A stretch of DNA of 64,000 nucleotides from Aminipila sp963524205 (GTDB lineage: Bacteria; Bacillota; Clostridia; Peptostreptococcales; Anaerovoracaceae). The notes below the pieces were generated by a model that saw only the letters and a list, made by a program, of their open reading frames with translations, ran no database searches and was not told where the DNA came from. The position numbers and the translations under genes are program-made. Positions 17,206-26,386 of this stretch are shown piece by piece. Position 1 is the stretch's first letter, and each line of letters opens with the position of its first letter. Where the stretch lies: contig CAURED010000010.1 in assembly GCA_963524205.1 (NCBI GenBank), forward strand, positions 1-64,000, in the 5' to 3' direction.

Positions 17206-17964
17206 CTATTTTTCAGTATAAGTCAGACTCTGAATGCTATATCCATATATGGAATCTAGATTCTTTACTACTTCAACTTCTGCTGTTCCATAAACAGGAT
17301 TTCCTTCTGTTGCAGGATCACTTAATTCTACAATTATGGTTGCAGACATGGTAGGATCTGTCGCACTGTTTGCCTTGCTCAAAGTAATACCCTTCACAGT
17401 AAAATAAGTTTGAGGAACATCTAAGCATGGAACTTTATAGTCACTGGTTTCACTATCGAAAGTAGTTGAAAAACCTTGTGGTAAATCAGGAATCGGCAGC
17501 TTAAAATCTGCAAAACATGAATTGAAATATTTTGCCACCATATCCAGGTTCATTATAACATAATTTTCTGTTGTATTTGTGGCATCTCCTCCATATGCTG
17601 CAATTAACCCCTGAATTATGTACCACTGAAACTCCTCATTATCATTTCCTGATAGAATTACCGTACCCATATCCTTTCTAACAGATCTTGCCGCCGACAT
17701 AATCATAGGTTCCATCTTTCTTATTGATTTTACTGCATCCCCATCAAAATAATTATTCATACTTTCATCAATCTCTATATTCTTTGAAATTGCAAGGTCA
17801 TAAATGGACGGTTCTACATCACTTTTTACATCTTCTGTTTGTGGTTTTGTCTGTCCTTGTGTTTTCTCAACATCCCCATCGTAATTTTCTACCTTGTTCC
17901 CACAAGCAATCATGGAACATCCTAATGCAAATATTAGTGCAAATACTAAAATCTTTCTCTTCAT
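17206..17964 (-). CDS. Lipoprotein of unknown function
   Basis: A 252-residue protein with a lipoprotein signal: MKRKILVFALIFALGCSMIAC, where SMIAC is the lipobox. The chosen ATG at 17964 follows AGAAGGGG; an in-frame TTG directly before it is unlikely. A polar linker rich in Q, T and E leads to a 200-residue folded domain that I do not recognise. It begins 21 bases after the GH18 gene stop, making it the third gene of a lipoprotein-glycosidase-lipoprotein set. A surface role linked to the wall is likely from context only. Confidence 0.75.
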   Translation of the reverse strand: MKRKILVFALIFALGCSMIACGNKVENYDGDVEKTQGQTKPQTEDVKSDVEPSIYDLAISKNIEIDESMNNYFDGDAVKSIRKMEPMIMSAARSVRKDMGTVILSGNDNEEFQWYIIQGLIAAYGGDATNTTENYVIMNLDMVAKYFNSCFADFKLPIPDLPQGFSTTFDSETSDYKVPCLDVPQTYFTVKGITLSKANSATDPTMSATIIVELSDPATEGNPVYGTAEVEVVKNLDSIYGYSIQSLTYTEK

Positions 17965-17985
17965 CAATTACCCCTTCTTCCTTTT

Positions 17986-19425
17986 TTACTTAGATTTTAT
18001 ATAAACAGTACTGCTGGCATCACTCCATGATAACCCATAACCAAATGCTTCTAGTACTGCCCTTGCCGGTAAATAAGTTCTCCCTTCCTTCATAACTGCC
18101 TCAGTATCCATATTTACACGTTTTTCGTTAACTGTTATAAAACTATCCCCTATAGTTACTTTTACTGTAACGTTCTTTCCTGCTGGATATTCATTTGTGG
18201 CGGGATAATTTTTAACTGCAGTAACTGTTTTAGAGGCATTATCCCACGTAATCTGTGCACCTATAGATTCCAGTAACTTTCTCATAGGCACCATGCTTCT
18301 ATGGTTCTCATCTAAAAAAGGTACCCCTAGTCCAAGCTTTTTACTAAACTGAAAGCTCTGATTGTTTAGAACAACCGTAACATAATTCTGCAGTTCTGCT
18401 CTTGTTAAGCCTTGCGCATTTTCCATAGTTTTATAAACCTCGGAAACTGCACTGTATTTTCCAAGCTCAGCGTCACGCCAATCCACATCTTCGTTAACAT
18501 CAAAAAACATGACACCACCAGCCTTCTTAAGAGCTATAGATGTTTTTTCTCTCAGTGTATTCAGTCCGTTGTAATAAGAGGCATTAGGACTTGTGGCTGC
18601 ATAATCCACATAAGCATTGTTAACGTTCTGTTCTACTAAATGCCGGTATTGCAGCCAGCTAGGTCTTGCATAAAGAGGCATTCCCAGTACGATTCTGTCA
18701 GCTGATACACCTCTGTTCAACCAATAATTAATTGAGGTAGTTCCAAACCATAAAGGACTGTGTTCAGCATTATTCATGTCATACCCCATCACATTTATAA
18801 ACTCAAAAGAATTCAGACATTTGTCGGTCATAAGCTTTGAGACCTCAGGTCCTGCCGTAGTTGACCATGCGCCATTAACTGCAGCAGTCAGTTTTTTGTC
18901 TTTATTTTGTAATGCTTTAGATAATTCTACTACAAACTTTTCATAATTTCCGATTGTGGTAGCATTAGGATGCTCCCAATCGATTTCAACACCATCTAAG
19001 CTGTTTTGTACTGTGAAATTTACAACACTTTCAATAAGCTTTGCTCTAAGACTGCTATTAGCTGCTACTTTTTCAAAAGTCCCTACAAGTGGTTTACCCT
19101 CATAAGACCATCCGCCAAGTGCAATATACACCTTACATCCATCTGTATGTGCTTTAGAAACTACTGCTGCGAGCTGTTCTGGCTTATTAAGTGGCTTAAC
19201 AGTTCCATCCTCATTAGGTATAAGGAATGCATACATTATATGAGTCATCTTGTTTGTCTGTAATTTTTCTACAGGTTCATTAAACAAATCTCCTGAATAA
19301 TAACCAACAATTTTAAAATTATCAGCTACACTCTTTTCTTCTGCAAATCCTAAAATCGGTACTCCCATTACCAGCATCATTACTAGAATTAAGATTATTA
19401 CTTTTGTTTTTATTGTTCTAAACAT
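17986..19425 (-). CDS. Secreted GH18 glycosidase with stalk domain
   Basis: About 479 residues from the ATG at 19425, which is 10 bases after AAAGGGG and begins a standard signal peptide (VIILILVMMLVMGVPILGFA). An ATG at 19449 overlaps the upstream stop and would add 8 charged residues. The GH18 barrel has the catalytic motif DGVEIDWE, with acid E151. The C-terminal 120 residues are a copper-amine-oxidase-N-like stalk (VPMRKLLESIGAQITWD and LPARAVLEAFGYGLSW). Relatives act on chitin or peptidoglycan N-acetylglucosamine links; some are spore-cortex lytic enzymes. It is flanked by two lipoprotein genes. Confidence 0.87.
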   Translation of the reverse strand: MFRTIKTKVIILILVMMLVMGVPILGFAEEKSVADNFKIVGYYSGDLFNEPVEKLQTNKMTHIMYAFLIPNEDGTVKPLNKPEQLAAVVSKAHTDGCKVYIALGGWSYEGKPLVGTFEKVAANSSLRAKLIESVVNFTVQNSLDGVEIDWEHPNATTIGNYEKFVVELSKALQNKDKKLTAAVNGAWSTTAGPEVSKLMTDKCLNSFEFINVMGYDMNNAEHSPLWFGTTSINYWLNRGVSADRIVLGMPLYARPSWLQYRHLVEQNVNNAYVDYAATSPNASYYNGLNTLREKTSIALKKAGGVMFFDVNEDVDWRDAELGKYSAVSEVYKTMENAQGLTRAELQNYVTVVLNNQSFQFSKKLGLGVPFLDENHRSMVPMRKLLESIGAQITWDNASKTVTAVKNYPATNEYPAGKNVTVKVTIGDSFITVNEKRVNMDTEAVMKEGRTYLPARAVLEAFGYGLSWSDASSTVYIKSK

Positions 19426-19441
19426 TTTTGCTTTTCCCCTT

Positions 19442-21016
19442 TCACGCATACCCGTTTATAATAAATCTTGGCTCTCCAGTTTCATGAAAATAGAAGACTA
19501 TGCTATTAGCTAAATCTGCTTGATTTATAAAATCCTTCACAATATCTGGATATTGTGATTTAAAATATTCTACTATACTTTCTCTTGAATAACCTAGCCT
19601 ATATAGCGCTGCCTCCTCCGACAGCCTTGCTCCACAAGTCGTATCATAGTAGTAAGAATTGACATAGCTTTCACTTCCGGAACCTAAAGCAGAAGAATAT
19701 GTTGTAAAAATATTCAATACGGCAACTTTTCCTAAATTACTAATACTATAATTGATATTAACCCACGGGTAGGAAAATCCCGCAGTACTTGGCTCATATT
19801 TTTTATTCTGTGAACACTCAATTATATTTTGGAAATCTAATTGAATAAGGGCATTAAAATTGTCACTTCCATTAACTGAAGTTTTGACCTTTGGTATCAC
19901 CACATCATATTTCATAACATTGGGTTCATCGATATGATCATTTATAAGGGGGTCTACTTCCAAAGGATACTGGATTTCTTCCTTTGCAAAAGGCTTATAA
20001 TCAAAACCTGTACCCATTTCTATGGCTGCTACTTTTCCCTCATTCATGTAAAAGGCTATGTAATTCTGCGTGTCATCTTTCCCAGTGAATCCCAAACAAG
20101 TCCAATCTTCATTTCCTTTTAATACCTTTTGTTCCTCCGCAAAACTGTTAAGCCATTCACCACCAAAAGATTTACTGGAAAAAAACAGATTATCCACACC
20201 ATAAGCATTAAATAGTTCTTCTTCTGATTTTCCTACGTTTATACCTCTATTAGTTTCTACCTTGGAATCTGTAGTTACCATTCTTAAAACAGGTTCATAA
20301 TGTCTCTCAAAATAGCAATAGGTTTCTGCACAAAGTTCTTTGGTTTTCCATACTTCCCTGTGACTTGTAAACCCACTCATCAAATCTCCAGAATCACTCT
20401 TAACCACTCGAGCATCATCAAGTGGAATTTTCCCTTTATAATTTTCACCAATACTTATCTTACTATCATTTAAAGTCAACGTATATTCATCTTCTATTTT
20501 CATAGGTTTTATTTGTTCATAACGGTATTCAATATATGATTTAAAATCCAATTCACCTTTTTTAGTTCTTGGCAGTTGTTTTTCTATAAGCCACAGGAAT
20601 TCATATAACTTTTTTCCATCATCGTATGCAGATATATAGATATCACCAATTCCAGGATTTTTTACTATCCACCCCTCTTTATCACGGGTAAATTTTATTT
20701 GATCTCTTTTTTCAATTTCATCTAACTGCTGAGTATTTTTAGGTTTTAACCGAAGGTTAATCTCATAAAAATCAAAGGTGCCACCCTCACTATATGGAAC
20801 CTGTTTTACAAGCTTAACTTTACTAATTTCATACTGTTCTATGTTAATGCCCATTTCTTTATACGTTGATATCAGCTTGTCTTTTACCAGTTTATCTGCT
20901 TGAGCAGAAATAATTTTCTCATTTGCTGTATTTTCAGTTTCCTTCTTATCCCCACAAGCTCCCAAAATAGCAATTACTACAATAAGCAAAAAAAGTCCCA
21001 AAACTCTCTTTTTCAT
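19442..21016 (-). CDS. Large lipoprotein, unknown, first gene of GH18 operon
   Basis: A 524-residue protein with a lipobox (LGAC) at about residues 18-21 after MKKRVLGLFLLIVVIAI. The body is hydrophilic with no transmembrane segment. Its last third includes SNLGKVAVLNIFTTY, similar in feel to DUF3298/DUF4163-type extracellular domains of Clostridia, but I cannot confirm this. Its stop overlaps an ATG of the GH18 gene, so the genes are translationally close. It is probably an exported wall- or membrane-associated protein acting with the glycosidase. Confidence 0.75.
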   Translation of the reverse strand: MKKRVLGLFLLIVVIAILGACGDKKETENTANEKIISAQADKLVKDKLISTYKEMGINIEQYEISKVKLVKQVPYSEGGTFDFYEINLRLKPKNTQQLDEIEKRDQIKFTRDKEGWIVKNPGIGDIYISAYDDGKKLYEFLWLIEKQLPRTKKGELDFKSYIEYRYEQIKPMKIEDEYTLTLNDSKISIGENYKGKIPLDDARVVKSDSGDLMSGFTSHREVWKTKELCAETYCYFERHYEPVLRMVTTDSKVETNRGINVGKSEEELFNAYGVDNLFFSSKSFGGEWLNSFAEEQKVLKGNEDWTCLGFTGKDDTQNYIAFYMNEGKVAAIEMGTGFDYKPFAKEEIQYPLEVDPLINDHIDEPNVMKYDVVIPKVKTSVNGSDNFNALIQLDFQNIIECSQNKKYEPSTAGFSYPWVNINYSISNLGKVAVLNIFTTYSSALGSGSESYVNSYYYDTTCGARLSEEAALYRLGYSRESIVEYFKSQYPDIVKDFINQADLANSIVFYFHETGEPRFIINGYA

Positions 21017-21121
21017 TTAATCCCCCTGTATCTTTTCAAATACACTTTCGTACAATACTTTTATCTATTTTATAATTATAATCTATGTTTATCAACATAT
21101 TTCCCAAAATGTAACAAAAAC

Positions 21122-21150
21122 GTAGAAAAGCAGGCTTACGCCTGCTTAAA
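21122..21150 (-). terminator. Terminator of the LysO-type exporter gene
   Basis: AAGCAGGC (21128-21135) and GCCTGCTT (21140-21147) form an 8-bp stem with a 4-base loop. On the minus strand it is followed by TTCTACGTTTTT. It ends the gene at 21160. Confidence 0.8.
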
Positions 21151-21159
21151 AATGCACTA

Positions 21160-22125
21160 TTATAGGATACTATTTAATAAGTTCGATAAAATGGGCAATT
21201 CAAAAGGAACAAAGAAAGTCAAGATAACACCAGTTATCAATGCTACTAATCCCAATTCTGCACCTACAAATTTGGTTACTGGTACCAGCATGGTATCCAT
21301 GTTTCCTGCTGCCCCACCTGCAATTGGGCTTCCCTTGCTGATCTTAATTAAAATCGGCAAAAGTATGACTGTAAAAAATTCACGCATTACATTTACCATA
21401 AAACCATAAGTCCCTACCTCGATTCCATAAGTCTGCGTCATGTATGCCCCTGTTATACTGTAATAGCTCATTCCTCCTGCTGAAAGTATAGATATGTGTA
21501 AAGGCAATCCCAGTATAAGCCCTGATAACGCTCCTCCTATTACGCTTCCTACAAATATAGCCAATGATATGTACACCACTTTAAATCCAAGAATTTTTAC
21601 GTATCCAAATACTTTTCTATTGGTTCCAAGACTGATGCCTACTCCTGTATATAGAAGAATCAGAGAGCCATATAAGCTATAGCCTAAATATGTTGAAGAG
21701 CTTTCATGTAATAAAAAATATCCAATAATTACTCCAGCTATGATGCTGACTGGCATAATCCAAACCAGGGTTGAAGTTTTCTTTTCCTCTTCCTGACTGA
21801 TATCAACTTCTTTATTAACATCTATTTTTTCAATATAAAGTTTTTCCTGCAATTCTGAAAGTGGCAGCAAGGTTTTTTCTACTAGAACTACAAATATAAT
21901 ACTAAATATAATGGCACTTAACGATATAACTACACAATTTAACCCTATCACTGGTAAATTCAGCATAACAGAATCATTAATTCCTATGTTCATACCAATT
22001 GTTAGCATTAATACGATTAAGGCAATATTAATAATCCAATCTACAGCCTGCAAAACTTTGGCAGGCAGCTGTTTGATACTAGCCAGTAAACCTACCCCTA
22101 AACAAATAAATGGCATTAAAGTCAT
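21160..22125 (-). CDS. LysO-family lysine exporter
   Basis: A 321-residue integral membrane protein with about eight helices, of the LysO/YbjE (DUF340) type. Typical pieces are TIGMNIG near the N-terminus, SLGTNRKVFG, and a C-terminal block with SAGGMSYYSITGAYMTQTYG and AGGAAGNMDTMLVPVTKFVGAE. The E. coli member exports lysine and thialysine; substrate specificity here is unproven. AAAGGAGAG precedes the ATG. It sits downstream of the small 82-residue gene on the same strand. Confidence 0.82.
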   Translation of the reverse strand: MTLMPFICLGVGLLASIKQLPAKVLQAVDWIINIALIVLMLTIGMNIGINDSVMLNLPVIGLNCVVISLSAIIFSIIFVVLVEKTLLPLSELQEKLYIEKIDVNKEVDISQEEEKKTSTLVWIMPVSIIAGVIIGYFLLHESSSTYLGYSLYGSLILLYTGVGISLGTNRKVFGYVKILGFKVVYISLAIFVGSVIGGALSGLILGLPLHISILSAGGMSYYSITGAYMTQTYGIEVGTYGFMVNVMREFFTVILLPILIKISKGSPIAGGAAGNMDTMLVPVTKFVGAELGLVALITGVILTFFVPFELPILSNLLNSIL

Positions 22126-22167
22126 AAAAACACTCTCCTTTAAAATTTTCTAATTTTAATTAATTCT

Positions 22168-22416
22168 TTATATATAACGTTGAATTTCTTTAATCAGACT
22201 TTTCATGGATTGAATTCTTATTCCTTGACCGCAACCACAAATATCCGATTGAAAATCGTCAATCGCTTTGTTCAAAAGAATCAACTTGTTTTTTAATATA
22301 ATTTCATCTTCATCCCCTTCAATATCTCCATAGAAAACCTGCATAAATGAATGGTTTTCCATTGCCTTCTGTAAAAGTTCATCTCTTTTACACTTTACAT
22401 CCATGATATCATCCAT
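22168..22416 (-). CDS. Small hypothetical protein
   Basis: An 82-residue soluble, mostly helical protein with a GGAGGAAAATAAG ribosome site. It has a CGCGQG motif near the middle of the C-terminal half. I do not recognise it. Its start overlaps the end of the decayed DMT transporter by 8 bases, and it precedes the LysO gene by 42 bases. It may once have been co-expressed with the transporter. Confidence 0.6.
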   Translation of the reverse strand: MDDIMDVKCKRDELLQKAMENHSFMQVFYGDIEGDEDEIILKNKLILLNKAIDDFQSDICGCGQGIRIQSMKSLIKEIQRYI

Positions 22417-22996
22417 TACTTATTTTCCTCCTTAAAGAACTAAAGTCTATTTCCATAATAAATATACTAAGGGCCATTAGGCAAGCCCCAAAATACGCTC
22501 TTATGGTCAGTATGTCACCAGCAAAGAAATACGCAACAAAAGCAGCAATAACAGGCTCTAGTGAAAATATTACACCTACGTGTGAGGCGCTGGTGTATTG
22601 CTGTGCCAGAGTTTGAATAAGAAAGGCAAGCCCTGTACAGAAGATTGCAAGAAACAGAACTGCAATCCATACTTTTGGAGTATAAGGCAAATGTGGATTC
22701 TCTGTGATAAGAGAAAAAAATAAACAAAGTAGTATTTTTTACACCTATATTCATGCAGGCATACATAACCGCAAGAATACATCCCAACAATACACTCCAT
22801 TTAAGCGTTTCTTTAGAAATATTCCTAAGCTTAGAAAAAGTAAATATCACAGCAACAAAAAAAGCAACTAGAAATCTGACAGCATTCAAATTGAATGGAT
22901 CAAGAGATTCTGTACTGATATCTGTCAGTAAAAACGAAAAGCCCATGATAAAACTACAATCAATAGCATAAAATCTGCTTTCAGTTGCTTACTCAT
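22409..22996 (-). pseudogene. EamA/DMT-family transporter, frameshifted and internally deleted
   Basis: The true start is an ATG at 22996 after AGGAGAGATTTA. It reads MSKQLKADFMLLIVVLSWAF and then hits TGA after RFY. One lost base near 22943 restores GFSFLLTDISTESLDPFNLNAVRF, a typical DMT N-terminus. The second frame stops making sense after KNTTLFIFFS near 22720. The correct C-terminus (LITENPHLPYTPKVWIAVLF to the end) continues in another frame. DMT proteins are about 290 residues; here roughly 100 central residues, including the middle helices, are missing. It therefore has two frame lesions plus a deletion. The divergent LysR gene may have been its regulator. Confidence 0.85.
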
Positions 22997-23115
22997 TAAA
23001 TCTCTCCTAAATGATGTTGCATTATATATATTGTTAGTATATTATCGATATATAAATAAGTAAAACGAATCTTTTTAATGTATGTCATAAGAATTCCTAA
23101 TGTGAGGTAAATAAA

Positions 23116-23982
23116 ATGGGTTATACAAAATATAAGGCTTTTCTTAAGGTGGTTGAATTAAACAGTTTTACAAAGGCTGGCAAATACCTGGGATATACTC
23201 AGTCTGCCATAAGCCAGATGCTAAATAGTTTAGAAGAAGAACTTAACACCACTCTTTTATTTAGAAATAAATCAGGGATTAAAATAACAAATGAAGGCAT
23301 TGAATTATTACCTTTTATTAAGGAGGTATGTGATAGCTATGACATTTTAAATGAGAGGGCGGTATCTATTAATAGTATTGATAGGGGTATTATAAAGATC
23401 GGACTGATTAATTCTGTTGCATATACATGGATTTCTGATATAATGTCAGAGTTTAGGGAGAAATACCCCAATGTAAAATATGAATTAACTACTGGGAATA
23501 GCAAAGAAATCCAAAATATGGTAAAAAGCCAAGATATAGATTTTGGCATTACCTATTCCCCCGTTATTTCAGAATTAATGGGTGTCAAACTGATGGATGA
23601 AGATCTTTGCTTAATCGGTGCTAAAAGTAATGGGGTAAATAAAAAGATTACTTTTGAGCAATTGGCACAGTTGAATTTTATCTGGTCAAAAGGAAATGAA
23701 GAATTCTGTCTTTTAGAAGAAATTTTCTCTAAAAAAGGAATTTATTTAAAAAAGGTTTTGGAGGCTCCGGATCTTCTATCTTCTATTACATTGGCTGAAA
23801 AAGATTTAGGTCTGGCAGTTGTGAATAAAACCCTAGCAGAAAAATTCAAATGTAATATCAACGTTATTGAATTGGAATTGGATTCCACTAAAGAAATATC
23901 CATAGTTCTCAATGATTTGAACAGAGTTTCAAGAACAGGTAAATGCTTTTTGGACTTATTGGTAGAGAGGTATTGTGAATAG
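23116..23982 (+). CDS. LysR-family transcriptional regulator
   Basis: A 288-residue LTTR. The N-terminal winged helix reads YKAFLKVVELNSFTKAGKYLGYTQSAISQMLNSLEEEL, followed by a two-lobed effector-binding domain. TGAGGTAAATAAA precedes the ATG. It faces the decayed EamA transporter across a 120-bp AT-rich spacer containing several short ATATAT-type dyads. A regulator next to a DMT transporter is a usual arrangement, so its target may now be lost. Its stop codon overlaps a GTG that could start the response regulator. Confidence 0.9.
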   Translation: MGYTKYKAFLKVVELNSFTKAGKYLGYTQSAISQMLNSLEEELNTTLLFRNKSGIKITNEGIELLPFIKEVCDSYDILNERAVSINSIDRGIIKIGLINSVAYTWISDIMSEFREKYPNVKYELTTGNSKEIQNMVKSQDIDFGITYSPVISELMGVKLMDEDLCLIGAKSNGVNKKITFEQLAQLNFIWSKGNEEFCLLEEIFSKKGIYLKKVLEAPDLLSSITLAEKDLGLAVVNKTLAEKFKCNINVIELELDSTKEISIVLNDLNRVSRTGKCFLDLLVERYCE

Positions 23983-24004
23983 TTATCGACAGGAGGTGTC
24001 TGCT

Positions 24005-24682
24005 ATTAAAAAGATATTAATTATTGAAGATGATATTTCATTAAGCAATGGCATATCGCTTGCACTAAAAGACAGTGAAATTACTTTTGTTCAAGTAAAA
24101 GATCTGCGTTCCGCAAAGCAAAACATAGAATCTATTCATTTTGATTTAATTATTCTAGATATCAATCTGCCTGATGGAAACGGGCTGGATTTTCTCAAAG
24201 ATCTTCGAAAATCATCCGATATTCCAGTTATTATTTTAACCGCCAACGATATGGAAACAGACGTGGTTACAGGTTTGGAATTTGGGGCTGATGATTATAT
24301 TACTAAGCCCTTCAGCTTAATGATTCTACGGGCAAGAGTAAACGCCCGTTTAAGAAATGTTCATTCTACTATTTCAGATACGATAAAATGGGACGGTTTT
24401 TTGTTCTCCTTTAGCAAAATGGAGTTTTTTAAAAACGACGTTCCTATAGAGCTCAGTAAAACGGAACAAAAGCTGCTTCGCATTTTAATTGAGAACCGAG
24501 GAAATACGATAACAAGAACCCAGCTAATTGACTTAATCTGGACGGATGGCGCAGAGTATGTGGATGAAAATGCACTTTCGGTCACCATCAAGCGATTGCG
24601 CGACAAACTGGAGGACTCTCCATCCTCTCCACAATATATCAAAACCGTTTACGGTATTGGTTACACATGGGTGATAAAATGA
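24005..24682 (+). CDS. OmpR-family response regulator
   Basis: About 225 residues. The receiver domain starts KKILIIEDD, with phospho-acceptor D52 in LDINLPDG and TKPFS later; a winged-helix output domain ends with VYGIGYTWVIK. The start is unusual. AGGAGG (23991-23996) sits 8 bases before ATT at 24005, exactly where relatives have ATG. GTG codons at 23975 and 23996 are also in frame; the first overlaps the LysR stop and has GAGAGG four bases upstream. I place the start at ATT but 23975 is a real alternative. It precedes its kinase with overlapping codons. Confidence 0.85.
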   Translation: MKKILIIEDDISLSNGISLALKDSEITFVQVKDLRSAKQNIESIHFDLIILDINLPDGNGLDFLKDLRKSSDIPVIILTANDMETDVVTGLEFGADDYITKPFSLMILRARVNARLRNVHSTISDTIKWDGFLFSFSKMEFFKNDVPIELSKTEQKLLRILIENRGNTITRTQLIDLIWTDGAEYVDENALSVTIKRLRDKLEDSPSSPQYIKTVYGIGYTWVIK

Positions 24683-25602
24683 TGAACAAGTTAGATTTGA
24701 TTTGTGTTATTGTGGCTGTTGTTGCAATTGGTGCCGCAACGATAACAATTCTCCTATATCAAAGAAAAATGCGCCATATAATGAATAATCTAAATATCAT
24801 GCTGAACAGCGCCATAAATGGTGACTTCAGCGAGAGCGTTTTTGACGAGTCAGCATTGTCTGCTGTGGAAACTAAAATGACGCAATATTTGTCATGTTGC
24901 GTCGTGTCTTCCAAAAACCTAACTGAAGAAAAGAATAAAATAAAAGGCCTGATTTCCGACATATCTCACCAGACCAAAACGCCCATTGCCAATATTTTGC
25001 TTTATTCACAACTTTTAAGCGAGTATGAACTTCCTGAAAACTGCTCAGTCTGCGTGAAAGCCTTATCCTATCAAGCTGAAAAGTTAAGTTTTTTGATTGG
25101 AGCACTTGTGAAAATTTCGCGTTTGGAAACTGGTATCATCACCGTCAATCCGAAAAAGCAATCCATTCAAAAGCTGTTTGATACTGCTATATCTGAAATA
25201 AAACCAAAATCACAGGCCAAAGAAATCTCTCTTCAAGTTGAACAAACAGATATCACAGCATACCTTGATATAAAATGGACTACTGAGGCAATATATAATA
25301 TTCTTGATAATGCAGTAAAATATTCCCCTGCCAAAAGCATAATAAAAATGAAAGCCTTGCCCTATGAGTTGTTTTGTCGTATTGATATCACAGATGAAGG
25401 AATTGGCATTGCAGAAGAAGAACAGAGCAAAATATTCTCACGTTTTTACCGATCCCCAGCAGTCAGTAATGAGGAGGGTGTTGGAATTGGTCTGTTTTTA
25501 TCCAGAGAAATCATTATTTCTGCTGGAGGATACATTAAAGTCTCCTCAAAGCCAGGTCAAGGCTCTACTTTTTCAGTTTTTCTACCAACGGAAAAAAGGT
25601 AA
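24679..25602 (+). CDS. Sensor histidine kinase
   Basis: About 307 residues. One N-terminal membrane helix (LICVIVAVVAIGAATITILLY) is followed by a short linker, the HisKA helix with SDISHQTKTP (H97) and a HATPase domain (ILDNAVKYS, DEGIGIAEEE, GVGIGLFLSREI). There is no extracellular sensor domain of size, so it may sense through the membrane or through the adjacent ABC transporter, as in intramembrane-sensing systems. The ATG overlaps the response regulator TGA (ATGA). An ABC transporter follows after a hairpin. Confidence 0.88.
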   Translation: MMNKLDLICVIVAVVAIGAATITILLYQRKMRHIMNNLNIMLNSAINGDFSESVFDESALSAVETKMTQYLSCCVVSSKNLTEEKNKIKGLISDISHQTKTPIANILLYSQLLSEYELPENCSVCVKALSYQAEKLSFLIGALVKISRLETGIITVNPKKQSIQKLFDTAISEIKPKSQAKEISLQVEQTDITAYLDIKWTTEAIYNILDNAVKYSPAKSIIKMKALPYELFCRIDITDEGIGIAEEEQSKIFSRFYRSPAVSNEEGVGIGLFLSREIIISAGGYIKVSSKPGQGSTFSVFLPTEKR

Positions 25603-25658
25603 ATCTTTCAAAACTGTTAGATTTAAGAAAGAATGTGGAAAGATTGTGTTGCTATACT

Positions 25659-25697
25659 GTCTGTATCATGGAAAACTGTGATACAGATTTTTGTTTT
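25659..25697 (+). terminator. Hairpin with T-rich tail between kinase and ABC genes
   Basis: CTGTATCA (25661-25668) pairs with TGATACAG (25679-25686), followed by ATTTTTGTTTT. It looks like an intrinsic terminator or attenuator and ends about 11 bases before the ABC ATPase start. It would reduce read-through from the two-component genes. A leader upstream could regulate it. Confidence 0.65.
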
Positions 25698-25708
25698 GGA
25701 GGAGATTA

Positions 25709-26386
25709 ATGATGATACTTAATACAAAAGATTTAAGAAAACAATATGGCAGCTTTGAAACGGCTGTTCACGCACTAGATGGTGTGAACCTGTCAATAGA
25801 AAATGGAGAATTTCTAGCCATCGTAGGTACCTCAGGCAGTGGCAAATCAACTTTACTGCACATGCTTGGCGGCCTTGACCGCCCTACCAGCGGGAGTGTT
25901 ACTGTTGATGGCAAAGAGATTTTTTCTCTAAAAGACGAGGAACTGACAATTTTTCGGCGCCGTAAGATTGGATTTATATTCCAAAATTACAATCTTGTTC
26001 CAGTACTCAATGTGTATGAAAACATTGTGCTGCCCATCCAATTGGACGGTAATGAGCCTGATGAAAATTATTTAACACAAATTATCGATACACTAGGGCT
26101 TAACAGCAAACTTCAGAACTTGCCAAACAACCTTTCCGGAGGTCAGCAGCAACGTGTTGCCATTGCAAGAGCATTGGCTTCAAAGCCTGCGATTATTCTT
26201 GCTGATGAGCCTACGGGCAATTTAGATAGTAAAACCAGCCAGGATGTAATGGGACTTCTAAAAGTGACTAGCGAAAAATTTAAACAAACCATCGTCATGA
26301 TTACACATAATGAGGAAATTGCACAACTTGCAGATCGTATCATACGAATTGAAGATGGTAAAATTGTAGGTGGTGAGCGTTCATGA
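25709..26386 (+). CDS. ABC transporter ATPase (MacB/LolD type)
   Basis: A 225-residue ATPase from the ATG at 25709 (GGAGGAG 4 bases upstream). Walker A is GTSGSGKST, the signature LSGGQQQR and Walker B ILADEPTGNLD. It belongs to the FtsE/MacB/BceA group that pairs with FtsX-type permeases. The permease gene overlaps its stop (ATGA). With the two-component system upstream it forms a sensing-export module like those that protect against antimicrobial peptides. The DNA is richer in G and C than the surrounding genes. Confidence 0.92.
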   Translation: MMILNTKDLRKQYGSFETAVHALDGVNLSIENGEFLAIVGTSGSGKSTLLHMLGGLDRPTSGSVTVDGKEIFSLKDEELTIFRRRKIGFIFQNYNLVPVLNVYENIVLPIQLDGNEPDENYLTQIIDTLGLNSKLQNLPNNLSGGQQQRVAIARALASKPAIILADEPTGNLDSKTSQDVMGLLKVTSEKFKQTIVMITHNEEIAQLADRIIRIEDGKIVGGERS

